Assembly (NCBI RefSeq): GCF_030812415.1
Contig: NZ_JAUSST010000014.1
Location: forward strand, 1-45,358
Reading direction: 5' to 3'
Length of the DNA: 45,358 nucleotides
DNA from: Paenibacillus harenae
GTDB taxonomy: Bacteria > Bacillota > Bacilli > Paenibacillales > Paenibacillaceae
Below the pieces are notes generated by a model. It ran no database searches. It saw nothing but the letters and a program-made list of their open reading frames with translations, and was not told where the DNA came from. Numbering within the stretch: position 1 is the first letter of the stretch; each line of letters starts with the position of its first letter. The translations under genes were made by a program, and so were the position numbers. Positions 8,624 through 16,633 of this stretch are shown in pieces.

Positions 8624-8653
8624 GTAAATCTACCAAGTCTCTATAAGTAGCGA

Positions 8654-9322
8654 TTATTTATAATAGGATGTAGTTAGCGGTACAAAAATACCCGTATCGT
8701 CATTATAGTTATCGATTGAATAAAACACGGTAACTTCATTTAGACCTGCGATATTAGCTTCGATTGTTTTCAATCCGTCATCAATCGTTACTGTTTCTTC
8801 TTTTAACAACCTTGAATTGCCGTCTTTAATCCTAATTTTTACATCAGCCCCAATGGCAGCCACTTGTAAATAGAGGGTTTGGAACTTTTTCTCGGGTTCT
8901 AGTGTAAAATTAGAACCTGAGCCCCCCATCTCCTTGAGCACTTCTATATAGTCCTTGTTTTTGTACTGCGTCATGTTAGGATCTTTAGTGGAACGATAAA
9001 AGACTTGATTTGCATTAATAGGAGTGCCGTCAACTTTTTCGCCGAATAAAACAGTACTCGTTGCAGCCTCGTAATCAACAGCCACATTCAAGGAATTTGC
9101 AATGGCTCTAGCAGGTAAGTACGTCGTTCCTTTGAAGGTGATAGGAGTAACCACATTCCCATTTACGTCTAACAATTGTACTTGTTTCCCATGAACTTTA
9201 ACCTTAATGTCATTATTCAAATACGCTTTGATTTCCTGTAAGTTAGCACCTGCATACACACCTGCGCTAACACTGAGAAGCATCGCCCCTCCAATAATAG
9301 AAGCTACGACCGTTTTTTTCAA
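8654..9322 (-). CDS. Secreted protein with copper amine oxidase-type stalk domain
   Basis: A 222-residue exported protein. It starts at a TTG eight bases after AGGAGGG, giving a signal peptide (KKTVVASIIGGAMLLSVSAG, cleavage likely after VYA). Residues about 35-95 match the copper amine oxidase N-terminal 'stalk' domain (VKVHGKQVQLLDVNGNVV, FKGTTYLPARAIANSLN), which is abundant in Paenibacillus surface proteins and is not itself an oxidase. The C-terminal 120 residues form a beta-rich region that I do not recognise. No partner gene is adjacent, so its role at the cell surface is unknown. Confidence 0.8.
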   Translation of the reverse strand: MKKTVVASIIGGAMLLSVSAGVYAGANLQEIKAYLNNDIKVKVHGKQVQLLDVNGNVVTPITFKGTTYLPARAIANSLNVAVDYEAATSTVLFGEKVDGTPINANQVFYRSTKDPNMTQYKNKDYIEVLKEMGGSGSNFTLEPEKKFQTLYLQVAAIGADVKIRIKDGNSRLLKEETVTIDDGLKTIEANIAGLNEVTVFYSIDNYNDDTGIFVPLTTSYYK

Positions 9323-9495
9323 AATAATTTCCCTCCTACTTTTATTCAACAATTTTAAAGTCACTTTACAATGGTACCATGTTTTGCCTTGAATTGGTAA
9401 TAAAATATAAAAATTTTCCAACATCACAAATTCGATTGCTGCAGGTCATCTTGGAGCTTGGTACGGACATAATATGAAAAATACTCTGGTCTATT

Positions 9496-9973
9496 TTGCA
9501 CTTTTTGCAAGCTCCCAATAGACTTATAATGGAATTAATTCATTTTGGGCAATCGAGGTGTCCCTTGGACGAAAATTTTACGACGTGGACGGAATACTTC
9601 ATCGTAAACAAACAGAGCTTAAAGCCGATCTATTGGGATGATCCATACAAGTTGGACCCTCAGGAGTACGCTACCATCGCCCGTTCCATACAGCAGTTCC
9701 AAATCGGGGAAAGCTCTGAAGGCAAGTATTTAATTGAAATTCCAATCCGACGCTTTGAGGCAGTTCGCCAGGAAACGATCGAAAGGCATCAACCGTCTCA
9801 TCCGCTTTAGCCGTCTCTTCCTGCTATCCGGAACGCTGACCGTCGTATGGTTTTATCACGGGAAGGTATTCCGCGCGGGAGGTTACAGCCTGAAGGCGTT
9901 TATAAAAGAGGCCTTGTCGGAGCATGATCGCTCGGAGCGGATTATAGAGCATCGTACGCATCGGCCCTATTAA
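9496..9973 (+). pseudogene. Broken gene, two overlapping fragments of one former protein
   Basis: The first frame (9496-9810; better start ATG near 9529, MELIHFGQSRCPLDENF) ends with SIQQFQIGESSEGKYLIE and then turns to low-quality sequence. A second frame (about 9740-9973) supplies a plausible membrane-anchored C-terminus (FLLSGTLTVVWFYHGKVFRAGGYSL). The GESSEGK segment recalls ferritin-like proteins in which a helical metal-binding core would follow. That core is missing here, so I infer an internal deletion that shifted the frame. Family identity is uncertain. Confidence 0.45.
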
Positions 9974-10231
9974 TTATTTGTCCTGTTTCGCTTCCCTTAC
10001 AAGCTTTATTTTTCTTTTTTCCAACCTTCATTTAACCATTCGTACAATTCAGATGACTTTGCACGTATCTTGGTTGAATTATTGCTTAAACGATTTCACC
10101 TTTTACGCCCCTGCTTCGATTGGTTGCTTTATTTGCACACTACACCAGTATTCAGGAACACACACATTATTCTAATAAGAATAACGGTTTTGAGAAATAC
10201 TTTTTATGGATAACAGGAGGTGAACAATAAA

Positions 10232-10339
10232 ATGAGCACTAAAACCAAACCCGATAAAAACAACCCAAAGAGTAGCCCGTCACGGTCTAACAACCCGAAC
10301 GATCAAGGAAAAAGCAGATTGCAAAATAATTCGAAGTAA
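10232..10339 (+). CDS. Small basic hydrophilic protein (35 residues)
   Basis: MSTKTKPDKNNPKSSPSRSN begins a 35-residue peptide rich in lysine, asparagine, serine and proline, with no cysteine and no hydrophobic segment. It has an excellent ribosome binding site (AGGAGGTGA, six bases before the ATG) and is followed within 40 bases by a strong terminator, so it is very likely a real gene. Composition resembles minor small acid-soluble spore proteins, but I do not recognise a specific family. The 258 bases before it (9974-10231) hold no other gene. Confidence 0.7.
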   Translation: MSTKTKPDKNNPKSSPSRSNNPNDQGKSRLQNNSK

Positions 10340-10378
10340 GGCTGACATGCCCAGTTAAATGTTAGGAAAACATCACCT

Positions 10379-10405
10379 AACCCGGTCTACATGACCGGGT
10401 TTTTA
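10379..10405. terminator. Strong hairpin terminator
   Basis: AACCCGGTC (10379-10387) and GACCGGGTT (10393-10401) pair perfectly around TACAT and are followed by TTTTATT. It ends the small gene at 10232 and lies just beyond the stop of the convergent hydrolase gene. Confidence 0.9.
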
Positions 10406-10415
10406 TTGTCCAAGG

Positions 10416-11270
10416 TCACTGCGAATTCAAGATGCGGTACATCTGGGCAAGCGAATGGCAGATTCGCTTCTGAATCGCCACCGATCGGAAGTATCCGCCA
10501 TGCGAGCCGAGAGGCGTCCAGGACATCAGGCCGGGGTTGCTAACTTCGACATCTTCGGAGACGACCTTGTTATAAGACTCACTTAACGGTTTGAGCGGAT
10601 AAGCGATGACGTCGTCTTTATCGTAGAAGTTGACCCATTCGCCGACGCGCTGGTGCCGGAATTTCAAGGCTGGTACGGTTACGGGCTTGCCAAAATCGTC
10701 ATATCGGAGCGTCCATAACGCAATGGGACTGCCCATCGTGAACAAATGGGAGAGTGTCTCTCCCTTCTCGAGCGGAGAGTTGCCGTGCGCGATGATAGAC
10801 TGGATGCGGGGAGGGAGCTTACGGTTCTGCAGATCGTAGAGATAGTTGCTGATGACTACCGTTCCGAGACTGTGGCCGATTAGGCATAGCGGAGCGGTCG
10901 CGCCGGCACGGCTTGCCAGACTTTGGAGCTTGCGCGCCACGCGCTCGTGAATTTCCGTATATATGAATTCTTGAGGATGAGGGTTATCCGCGCAGGGAAT
11001 CGGCTGATAGGCGATTGCATCTCCGGCGAAGCTGATCATGAAGCCGCGGGCGTCGATCCAATCGTCCCAACGGAGCTTATATGGCGCCAGCTTGCACAGC
11101 AGCTTCTCCTCGATCCGCTCGGTAATATCGCCCCAATAGATCCCTTCCGTCACCAGCTCGATCTCGGGGCATATCAAAGACAACCGCTCGGCCAGCGCCA
11201 AAGCTAGTTCCTCGTGAAAATCCGACTCCTGTCTGCCGATTCCGTGAATAATCCCGACCGCGATCTTCAT
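10416..11270 (-). CDS. Alpha/beta hydrolase (lipase/esterase-like)
   Basis: A protein of about 284 residues with an alpha/beta-hydrolase fold. The N-terminal oxyanion region reads VGIIHGIGRQESDFH. The nucleophile elbow is LCLIGHSLGTVV (GxSxG), and a late histidine occurs in PLGSHGGYFRSV. An aspartate in NFYDKDDVIAYPL is a candidate acid residue. There is no signal peptide, so it is probably cytoplasmic. The start is the ATG four bases after GAGGGGGGAGAAC; a longer frame has no better site. The substrate is unknown. It stands alone between a terminator and a gene-free stretch. Confidence 0.8.
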   Translation of the reverse strand: MKIAVGIIHGIGRQESDFHEELALALAERLSLICPEIELVTEGIYWGDITERIEEKLLCKLAPYKLRWDDWIDARGFMISFAGDAIAYQPIPCADNPHPQEFIYTEIHERVARKLQSLASRAGATAPLCLIGHSLGTVVISNYLYDLQNRKLPPRIQSIIAHGNSPLEKGETLSHLFTMGSPIALWTLRYDDFGKPVTVPALKFRHQRVGEWVNFYDKDDVIAYPLKPLSESYNKVVSEDVEVSNPGLMSWTPLGSHGGYFRSVAIQKRICHSLAQMYRILNSQ

Positions 11271-11574
11271 TGTTCTCCCCCCTCGACAACATGCAATACG
11301 GTTACCATTCAGCATATGCCGAGAGTGGGCGAACTCTTCTATTCGTCTTGACTAAAATAAACTAAATAAGGAGCCGAGTCGCAAATAAGCAAGCTTACTC
11401 GCGAAATGGCTCTATGAAATAAAAGAGAAAATGGCCTAGCTCATTGACTTATTCTCAAAGCTTCGCCTCCCTTCTTTGTAAGGTCAAGTTTTTTAGGAAT
11501 TGTTCATTGGAGCCGGCTGACTAAGGTGGTTTACCAGTGCAGGCATGTGATCTATACTCCGGGTGAAAAACAAA
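11271..11574. other. Gene-free stretch
   Basis: No frame with a ribosome binding site was found on either strand. A short imperfect hairpin near 11370-11412 (GGAGCCGAGTCGC against GCGAAATGGCTC) is the only structure I noticed. Confidence 0.5.
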
Positions 11575-11596
11575 AAAGCTTGATTTCTCAAGCTTT
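11571..11596 (-). terminator. Terminator of the ArsR-SRPBCC-DoxX-YdeI operon
   Basis: AAAGCTTGA (11575-11583) and TCAAGCTTT (11588-11596) pair perfectly around TTTC. Read on the minus strand the stem runs into TTTTTTG. It is about 70 bases beyond the last stop of the minus-strand operon. Confidence 0.8.
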
Positions 11597-11665
11597 CGCC
11601 AATTCAGCTATGTCCTCGCTCTTTGTCGATAGACATCGGTTTCATTTATTTTCTCATCGAATATC

Positions 11666-12259
11666 CTAATCATCTAATCCCTTTCCGCTCAGAATATGCG
11701 GCAAATATTTTTCAACCCTTGACTCTCGGGTTTTGGATTGTTTGGGTGAAGTAAAATGAAGAATGTACGCTCTTTGCCGTCCCGGCGTCAATGCTTCAAA
11801 AGCCGTTTTCAAGTCGGGGATTTCTACGAATTTATTTTGTAATTCTTCAGGAATTATGTATTCCGTATTCTGTTTATAGTTCACTTGCAAACCGGATTTT
11901 TCAACTTCAATGGCTTCATCGATATATGATTTCAAGATAAGCTGCATCTCGTCTATTTCTTGAACATCGGTGAACCGAATCTGGCGCGCCGCCTGCACAT
12001 TCTCCGTTTGTTGGATTAGGATACCATGGGGATCTTTTAACAAGGCGCCTTTGTGAAACAGAAGCGCGCAGTATTCCTTAAATCCATGAATTAAAACAAT
12101 ATTTTTACCCTGATACGTGTAACAAGGATGCATCCACTTAAACTCTTCGGTCAACTTGCAGTCAAGAACGATATTTCTCAACAGCTCGAATTCTTCCTTC
12201 CACTTTATTAACTTGCTAAAATATGGATCAATCTTTGGATTCCGTTGGCCTTTTGTCAT
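11666..12259 (-). CDS. ydeI: YdeI-like protein (DUF1801 / bacteriocin-protection family)
   Basis: A 197-residue protein matching the YdeI/OmpD-associated family. The N-terminal DUF1801 half has CKLTEEFKWMHPCYTYQGKN and LIHGFKEYCALLFHKGALL. The C-terminal half ends with the family's AFEALTPGRQRAYILHFTSP and KTRESRVEKYLPHIL. The biochemical function is not established; the family is conserved in Bacillus. GAGGTG stands nine bases before the ATG. It is the last gene of the minus-strand group led by arsR, 106 bases after doxX, and a terminator follows. Confidence 0.85.
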   Translation of the reverse strand: MTKGQRNPKIDPYFSKLIKWKEEFELLRNIVLDCKLTEEFKWMHPCYTYQGKNIVLIHGFKEYCALLFHKGALLKDPHGILIQQTENVQAARQIRFTDVQEIDEMQLILKSYIDEAIEVEKSGLQVNYKQNTEYIIPEELQNKFVEIPDLKTAFEALTPGRQRAYILHFTSPKQSKTRESRVEKYLPHILSGKGLDD

Positions 12260-12365
12260 TTAGGAGCACCTCTATTCAATCTTTTTTCAGTCCGCTGCAG
12301 TGAGGATTGGTCATCCACAATGATATCGAGTATTTTCCCGTGATCGACTGCCTCAAGTGTACTTA

Positions 12366-12704
12366 TTATATTGCTACTAGAGTGGCTGCAATCAAAGTAA
12401 TCACAAAGGCCGGTATTGCATTTCCAACAGGATGCTTGACTCTGAAATGTGAAAGGCATGCCACCAGCATCGTAATGCCAATCCCTATGCCTACCCATAC
12501 GGCTACTGCCGGATTCCAGTAACCGATAACAAGTCCGACTGCCCCTGCTAGTTGAACGAGCCCAGTAGTAACTCGAAACCATTGCGGCAGTTTAAGCGAC
12601 TCGAACATTTCAACAAAATTTTTCGCACCAGCCAGCTTGCTTCCGCCGCCAAAGGCCATGGAGACGAGCAGACAACTTTGTAAAATAACAAATATGATAA
12701 TCAT
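12366..12704 (-). CDS. DoxX-like membrane protein
   Basis: A 112-residue protein with four predicted membrane helices, typical of the DoxX/DoxX_2 family: IIIFVILQSCLLVSMAF, then the conserved GGGSKLAGAKNFVEMFESL loop, LVQLAGAVGLVIGYW, and two further helices. The start is the ATG six bases after AAGGAAGGGGG; a frame beginning 32 codons earlier overlaps the SRPBCC gene. Its stop-to-start distance from the SRPBCC gene is 22 bases, so they share a transcript. ArsR-SRPBCC-DoxX is a frequent operon in Bacillales. The role of DoxX here is unknown. Confidence 0.85.
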   Translation of the reverse strand: MIIIFVILQSCLLVSMAFGGGSKLAGAKNFVEMFESLKLPQWFRVTTGLVQLAGAVGLVIGYWNPAVAVWVGIGIGITMLVACLSHFRVKHPVGNAIPAFVITLIAATLVAI

Positions 12705-12726
12705 AAGGCCCCCTTCCTTTTTACAA

Positions 12727-13143
12727 TTAGGCCAAAGCTTTTTCAAGCTCGCCGCACCATTTATTCCAGCCATACTTAGCTCCACCCAGCGCCGCAGCAT
12801 TTGAGATTCCGGTTTGTTCGAGATGAAGGTTAACCTTTCCGCTTCCTAAATCTTGCAGCGTCCAGGTGACCGTGTGCTTCTCGCCGCTCGCCCAAGTATA
12901 GGACAACCGGTGTGGTTCCTCCACGATAAGTACTTCGCCTTCAATAATTCCATTCCAGTATTCGGACGGCTGAGTGCGAAATTGAAAACGGTGCCCTACA
13001 ACGGGTTTAAAATCATTAGCCATCCCCTCACCGGTGTGGATGTTGGCCACCCACTTGGCAAGCTTGCTTGAATCGGTTATGGCGGACCAAAGCTTCTCGA
13101 TCGATGTCGTGTACTGAAAATCCAAGGATAATGTTAAACTCAT
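12727..13143 (-). CDS. SRPBCC / AHSA1-domain protein
   Basis: A 138-residue protein of the START-like SRPBCC superfamily (activator of Hsp90 ATPase-like, AHSA1). Family features are the N-terminal TTSIEKLWSAITDSSKLAKW, the middle GEVLIVEEPHRLSYTW, and a late GWNKWCGELEKAL helix. These proteins have a hydrophobic ligand pocket, and the ligand here is unknown. Its ATG overlaps the arsR stop (ATGA), a clear sign of translational coupling with the ArsR regulator immediately upstream. Confidence 0.9.
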   Translation of the reverse strand: MSLTLSLDFQYTTSIEKLWSAITDSSKLAKWVANIHTGEGMANDFKPVVGHRFQFRTQPSEYWNGIIEGEVLIVEEPHRLSYTWASGEKHTVTWTLQDLGSGKVNLHLEQTGISNAAALGGAKYGWNKWCGELEKALA

Positions 13144-13469
13144 TCTTCTTCCTCCTCTAATAGTCGGTTCAAGCGCAACATATTCTCACTCCAAAAATTG
13201 CTGTAGAAAGCCACCCAATCTTGAATTTCTCTGAGTGGAGAGGCGTTGAGCCTAAATCTCGTTTCTCTGCCGACTTTTCGGTCAAGTACCAGTCCGGCCT
13301 CTTTAAGAATTGTCAAATGCTTGGATACCGCTGTACGGCCCATATCAAACTGTGCCGTTAACTCATGTAGCGGTATCTCCTCTGCCTCTGCTAACAGTCG
13401 AATCAGCCGGCGCCTAGTTGGATCTGCAATCGCATCAAACACATCCCGCAACTGGTTGTTCTCGCTCAA
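13140..13469 (-). CDS. ArsR-family winged-helix regulator
   Basis: A 109-residue ArsR/SmtB-type protein: ADPTRRRLIRLLAEAEEIPL, then the recognition helix TAVSKHLTILKEAGLVLDRK and the wing VGRETRFRLN. The metal-binding cysteines of classic ArsR are absent, as usual for members paired with SRPBCC genes. It starts at TTG behind GGAGAGGG. The promoter upstream carries two GACACC-N4-GGTGTC palindromes, so autoregulation is very likely. A decayed paralogue with the same operators lies at 27452-27725. The TTG also overlaps the stop of a 57-codon upstream frame. Confidence 0.9.
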   Translation of the reverse strand: MSENNQLRDVFDAIADPTRRRLIRLLAEAEEIPLHELTAQFDMGRTAVSKHLTILKEAGLVLDRKVGRETRFRLNASPLREIQDWVAFYSNFWSENMLRLNRLLEEEEE

Positions 13470-13639
13470 AACACCCTCTCCATTCTGAAGTAAAAATCTA
13501 TTGGTGGAACGAATGGACAGCCGTTAATATTGCCGCCTCCCAAAGTAATGGCTGCTCTTCGGACGTAGCGCCCACGATCAGGCCGGGTTTCAACTTTCGC
13601 GGATGTTTCCGCAACGATAACCTTATGAGTTCCAATCAT
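13466..13639 (-). CDS. Possible 57-residue leader gene overlapping the arsR start
   Basis: An ATG frame lies between the operon promoter and arsR; its TGA overlaps the arsR TTG by two bases (TTTTGAGC). It includes the segments KVIVAETSAKVE, RPDRGRYVRRAAITLGGG and PFVPPIDFYFRMERV. AGAGG precedes the ATG at a distance of about 13 bases, which is weak. I do not recognise a family. The overlap would couple its translation to arsR. It may instead be a gene remnant in the leader. The decayed arsR copy at 27.7 kb lacks this segment entirely. Confidence 0.4.
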   Translation of the reverse strand: MIGTHKVIVAETSAKVETRPDRGRYVRRAAITLGGGNINGCPFVPPIDFYFRMERVF

Positions 13640-13662
13640 TCCAAATAATTACCTCTTAATTA

Positions 13663-13714
13663 GACACCGCTTGGTGTCGTTTTGATTATATGACACCATT
13701 CAGTGTCGTGTCAA
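13663..13714 (-). promoter_or_regulatory. ArsR operon promoter with tandem operators
   Basis: On the minus strand TTGACA (13709-13714) and TATAAT (13685-13690) are separated by 18 bases, a consensus sigma-A promoter. One operator, GACACC-ATTC-AGTGTC (13692-13707), fills the spacer. A second, GACACC-GCTT-GGTGTC (13663-13678), lies downstream with its start 29 bases away. Both would let ArsR block RNA polymerase. Confidence 0.85.
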
Positions 13715-13830
13715 CATTATTTTTAAACTGCGCATCAAAACCGTTAGTCAGCTATGTTCGTGACCCAACTTTTATTGTATATTGCTACTGTGGTGCGGGA
13801 GTATGTTCTTGTCATTATTTTGCATGCATA

Positions 13831-13855
13831 AAATAAAAAACCGCGCACTGCGCGG
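13831..13855 (-). terminator. Terminator for the small minus-strand gene
   Basis: CCGCGC (13841-13846) and GCGCGG (13850-13855) pair around ACT; on the minus strand six T residues follow directly. It lies about 90 bases past the stop of the 74-codon gene at 13945. Confidence 0.8.
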
Positions 13856-13944
13856 AACTTAACGAATGTATGTTCTTGTCCCTCTTCAGACCGTTCGCTC
13901 TGAACCAGCTGCCGCAGGTTATACTGCTTTTCAGGTCTGGAGTT

Positions 13945-14169
13945 TCACTCGTTAGTGCCTCCTTCGGTATGCCTCGCCAAGAACCCGTCCAGGATCTCTG
14001 CCATTGGCCCGTTTTCCAACGGTCCTTTCAGCTCGTTCCTAACCAGAAGCAATGCAGCTGCAGGAAGCATTTGGATCGTCCGTAGCGCTTCGATCAGGGT
14101 ATTCTCTTCGTCACTAAGACGTTTTATGTATTGCAACTCTATCGGTTTTGGTGTTATCACTAGTTTCAC
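13945..14169 (-). CDS. Hypothetical 74-residue protein
   Basis: A minus-strand frame starting at GTG (or a second GTG three codons in) with the segments PIELQYIKRLSDEENTLIEA and AEILDGFLARHTEGG. It is mildly acidic and probably helical. No family is recognised. The ribosome binding site is weak (GAAAGAGAG). Support comes from ordinary codon use and from the good terminator downstream on the same strand, not from homology. The opposite strand also has an open frame of similar length but with unlikely composition. Confidence 0.45.
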   Translation of the reverse strand: MKLVITPKPIELQYIKRLSDEENTLIEALRTIQMLPAAALLLVRNELKGPLENGPMAEILDGFLARHTEGGTNE

Positions 14170-14292
14170 TCTCTTTCAGGAGGGGGGTGTCTCTCCATCG
14201 ATATCATTAGTATTTGCAAATTGGATCGATATTAACCAAGACAATGTATACAATCCCTAACCATTCCAATGATATCCTCTGAGGTGATATCG

Positions 14293-14439
14293 TTGGAAAA
14301 AGAAAATAAAGAACCTACAGTTGCTCCAGGAATGAACACTCACGATGAAATAGAAAAAAAAGCGACAGAGGAAGAAATTCAAGAGAACGACTCAACATCT
14401 GTTACACGCCTCTTTCTTGACCGTACACCGGAGGACTGA
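14293..14439 (+). CDS. Small acidic protein (48 residues), TTG start
   Basis: GAGGTGATATCG precedes a TTG that opens a 48-residue peptide. It contains MNTHDEIEKKATEEEIQEND and ends TRLFLDRTPED. Glutamate and lysine repeats suggest a helical, very hydrophilic product. I cannot name a family. The stop codon lies in the loop of a perfect 8-bp hairpin (CGGAGGAC at 14429-14436, GTCCTCCG at 14441-14448); with no T-tract it is more likely an mRNA-stabilising stem than a terminator. Confidence 0.65.
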   Translation: MEKENKEPTVAPGMNTHDEIEKKATEEEIQENDSTSVTRLFLDRTPED

Positions 14440-14498
14440 GGTCCTCCGTCAGATCGACTTCTGAAAGGACTATGGTATCGGCTTCTCTTATGCAGGAC

Positions 14499-15657
14499 CT
14501 AATGGAGAGGGTGATTTTGTTGCACCTTTATTTGTGCTTCTTTATTGTAGAATAATGATTCGGTTTCATTAAAGAATCGATTTTGATCTTCTGTTGAAAT
14601 ATATCCAAGTTCAATTCCCGTTGCTTTGGCAATAAAAGGATCAAGCGTGCAGAGCTTATATCCCGAAGAACACCTTTTCGCGCAAAGAAATCTCTAGCTC
14701 TCGTTATCGCAAACAGTGTAGGTAACCCAACATCATCCTGTAGGGTGGGAGCTCCTCCATGAGTTCCACCTTCCGCCCCATCCAAGGTTACGAAATCAAC
14801 CTCAGCCTCTACAGCAATTTGCAACTCTTTTTCGAGATGATGCGTTGCGGCGATCTTTAGTCCGATCGGTACGCCTGTTTCATCTCGAAGCCGTTTTACC
14901 AATTGAATAAAATCATCCTTTGAATTCACTCCCGGAAGACGTGAATGAATTATCGCCTCTTCTCCTTCACGCAACCCAAAACTTCGCGAAAGTCCTTACC
15001 GATGTTTTTTGCGGTTGTGCGTTGCGGTGCTGAACCTTGCGCGCCTTGGCCTAATTGAATTTCAATGGCATCAAGGCGACTATATTTTTCGGGCGTATTC
15101 ATCCAGCCGCCTCGATTATATTGACCGATGAATAACTGTGCTGCTTCCCGTTCCTCTTCAAGTAGACCCGCTTCGCCGGAATTCGTTGCTGTACCTACGG
15201 CGGTAGCTGCTCTCGCAAGGGCAATCTTCGTGCTTTTGCTTAATGCGCCTCCAAATGACATGGCGGCGATCATGATGGGTATCGAAACGGTCATCGGCTT
15301 TCTTGCACGAGGCCCTATGGTTACAGAGGTGCGGATTCCTACATTTTCAGGGGTCGGTAAGCGAAAAAGGTGGACGGGATTGAACATGATTTTTTCCCAA
15401 GGAGACAGATGGTTGGGGCTTCCAAGCGGGTGGGAGATGGGAGTCCCTTGATTCGCGCGCATTGCGATTTCGATAAGGTTTGTTATTCCAACCTTCTTCG
15501 TTGCGGGTATCATTTCAAACAGATTTTCCGTGTATTGGTCCCTGATAAGCCTCGTAATGGCTTTATCGACGGTTTCATTTACAGCCGAACGTATGATGTT
15601 TTCAATGAGTCTCAACACGTCTAGCACTCTCCCCGACTTCCTCGCGTTCGATTTCAT
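14499..15657 (-). pseudogene. FMN-binding glutamate-synthase-like gene (YerD type), decayed
   Basis: The first fragment (15657 to about 14980) carries NPVHLFRLPTPENVGIRTSV, IPIMIAAMSFGGALSKSTKI and RGGWMNTPEKYSRLDAIEIQ, all typical of the glutamate synthase central/FMN domain family. One base is missing near 14979, and the sequence resumes in another frame as LREGEEAIIHSRLPGV and VTLDGAEGGTHGGAP. After GVLRDIS (near 14665) a large internal segment is gone. A third frame then supplies the family's C-terminus (LCTLDPFIAKATGIELGYIS), ending at the TAG at 14499-14501. The usual N-terminal membrane segment is also missing. The deletion joins two LRDI-like sites, suggesting loss between short direct repeats. 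Confidence 0.8.
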
Positions 15658-15895
15658 TCTTCATACCTTCGACTTTCTGAGCCATGGCCAAACACATTTG
15701 CTTCATCGTTCCCAGTTGCCGGGCAGCATTTTGTTCTTCAACGGCAATATCCACCAGCGCGTTATGGTCGAAATTAGTGAGCTTATGATAATGCTCGCGT
15801 TCGATTGAAGAGAGCGTTCCTGCCATAGTTTCAATACGGTTAAGTTCGGAATGGATATAGGTGAGCGTATTCTTGAGGTCTTTATATTTATCCAA
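15602..15895 (-). CDS. Hypothetical 97-residue helical protein
   Basis: The start is a TTG eight bases after GGAAGG (a GTG three codons earlier overlaps that site). The sequence is strongly helical and polar: LKNTLTYIHSELNRIETMAG, IEREHYHKLTNFDHNALVDI and QLGTMKQMCLAMAQKVEGMK, suggesting a coiled-coil or small four-helix protein. No family is recognised. It overlaps the 5' end of the decayed glutamate-synthase-like gene by 56 bases, which suggests that the latter's original start region was lost here. Confidence 0.6.
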   Translation of the reverse strand: MDKYKDLKNTLTYIHSELNRIETMAGTLSSIEREHYHKLTNFDHNALVDIAVEEQNAARQLGTMKQMCLAMAQKVEGMKNEIEREEVGESARRVETH

Positions 15896-16049
15896 TTTGA
15901 TCACCTTCCTATTTTTTTCTTATTGTGTACCCCGTTCTTATGTTTTCCCATTTGATGAATGCTAATCATAGGAGAATGTAATAAAACTGTAATGGCCATC
16001 AATTGCCGCTCCTGCAAGAAAAGAGCGTTATTCTAAGTGCATACAAAGA

Positions 16050-16075
16050 AGCCGTTGATTTTCGCGTCAACGGCT
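16050..16075 (-). terminator. Terminator of the second arsR gene
   Basis: AGCCGTTGA (16050-16058) and TCAACGGCT (16067-16075) pair perfectly. On the minus strand TTCTTTG follows. It lies 78 bases beyond the arsR stop at 16153. Confidence 0.75.
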
Positions 16076-16152
16076 GTCTAGTTCTTTATTTGAAAGATTC
16101 GAACTGAGTTCTTTGGACTTGTAGTATCATTTAAACTATTTAAACTACTTCT

Positions 16153-16491
16153 TCATGGTAAAGGGTAAACCGCCACCTCGCCTGTCGATGATTCGTAGGC
16201 TTGCAGGACCGTATCGAGCAGCCCTGGAAAACGCGCTTCCAAATCTTCATGCCGAATGCTCAGCAGCCTCTGCGTGCCTTGTATCCGGGTACGAACAATA
16301 CCCGCTTCACGGAGTGTTCGCGTATGATGCGACAAGGTCGACTTGACGATTGGCAAATCAATACTTCCGCAAGACCCTTCCCCTATCTTGCACAATGTAG
16401 CTACCAAGCGTATGCGAATGGGGTCGCTTAATGCATAAAGTACCGAAGTGAGTTGAATATCTGCTCGATCGGGATGATGTAACACTTTCAC
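16153..16491 (-). CDS. ArsR-family regulator of the MFS gene
   Basis: A winged-helix protein of about 112 residues: YALSDPIRIRLVATLCKIGE, then the recognition region IVKSTLSHHTRTLREAGIVR and the wing IQGTQRLLSIRHEDLEARFP. A GTG at 16491 preceded by AAGGGG gives the usual family length. An ATG at 16575 would add 28 residues and is the alternative. It is divergent from an MFS efflux gene with a perfect palindrome between them, so it most likely represses the transporter and itself. The inducer is probably the exported compound, and no metal-binding cysteine pair is obvious. Confidence 0.8.
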   Translation of the reverse strand: MKVLHHPDRADIQLTSVLYALSDPIRIRLVATLCKIGEGSCGSIDLPIVKSTLSHHTRTLREAGIVRTRIQGTQRLLSIRHEDLEARFPGLLDTVLQAYESSTGEVAVYPLP

Positions 16492-16589
16492 GTAGGGCAG
16501 CCCCTTCCGTCGATAACGTGCAATCGCTCTTAGTTTATAGTTAGCAAGTTGTAATTGCATCGTATCATATTCCATGCTATATTTCTAAT

Positions 16590-16607
16590 GTTCGATTACA
16601 ATCGAAC
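16590..16607. promoter_or_regulatory. Palindromic operator between arsR and MFS genes
   Basis: GTTCGATT (16590-16597) and AATCGAAC (16600-16607) are perfect inverted repeats around AC. The site lies 27 bases before the MFS start and in front of arsR, a position suited to shut both promoters. Confidence 0.7.
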
Positions 16608-16633
16608 TATAGAACTTAGAGACGAGGGATATC

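Noticed and set aside
12256..12582. 108-codon minus-strand frame overlapping the doxX gene
   Set aside because: It is in another frame of doxX and its composition (serine, arginine, cysteine) is unlike a real protein.
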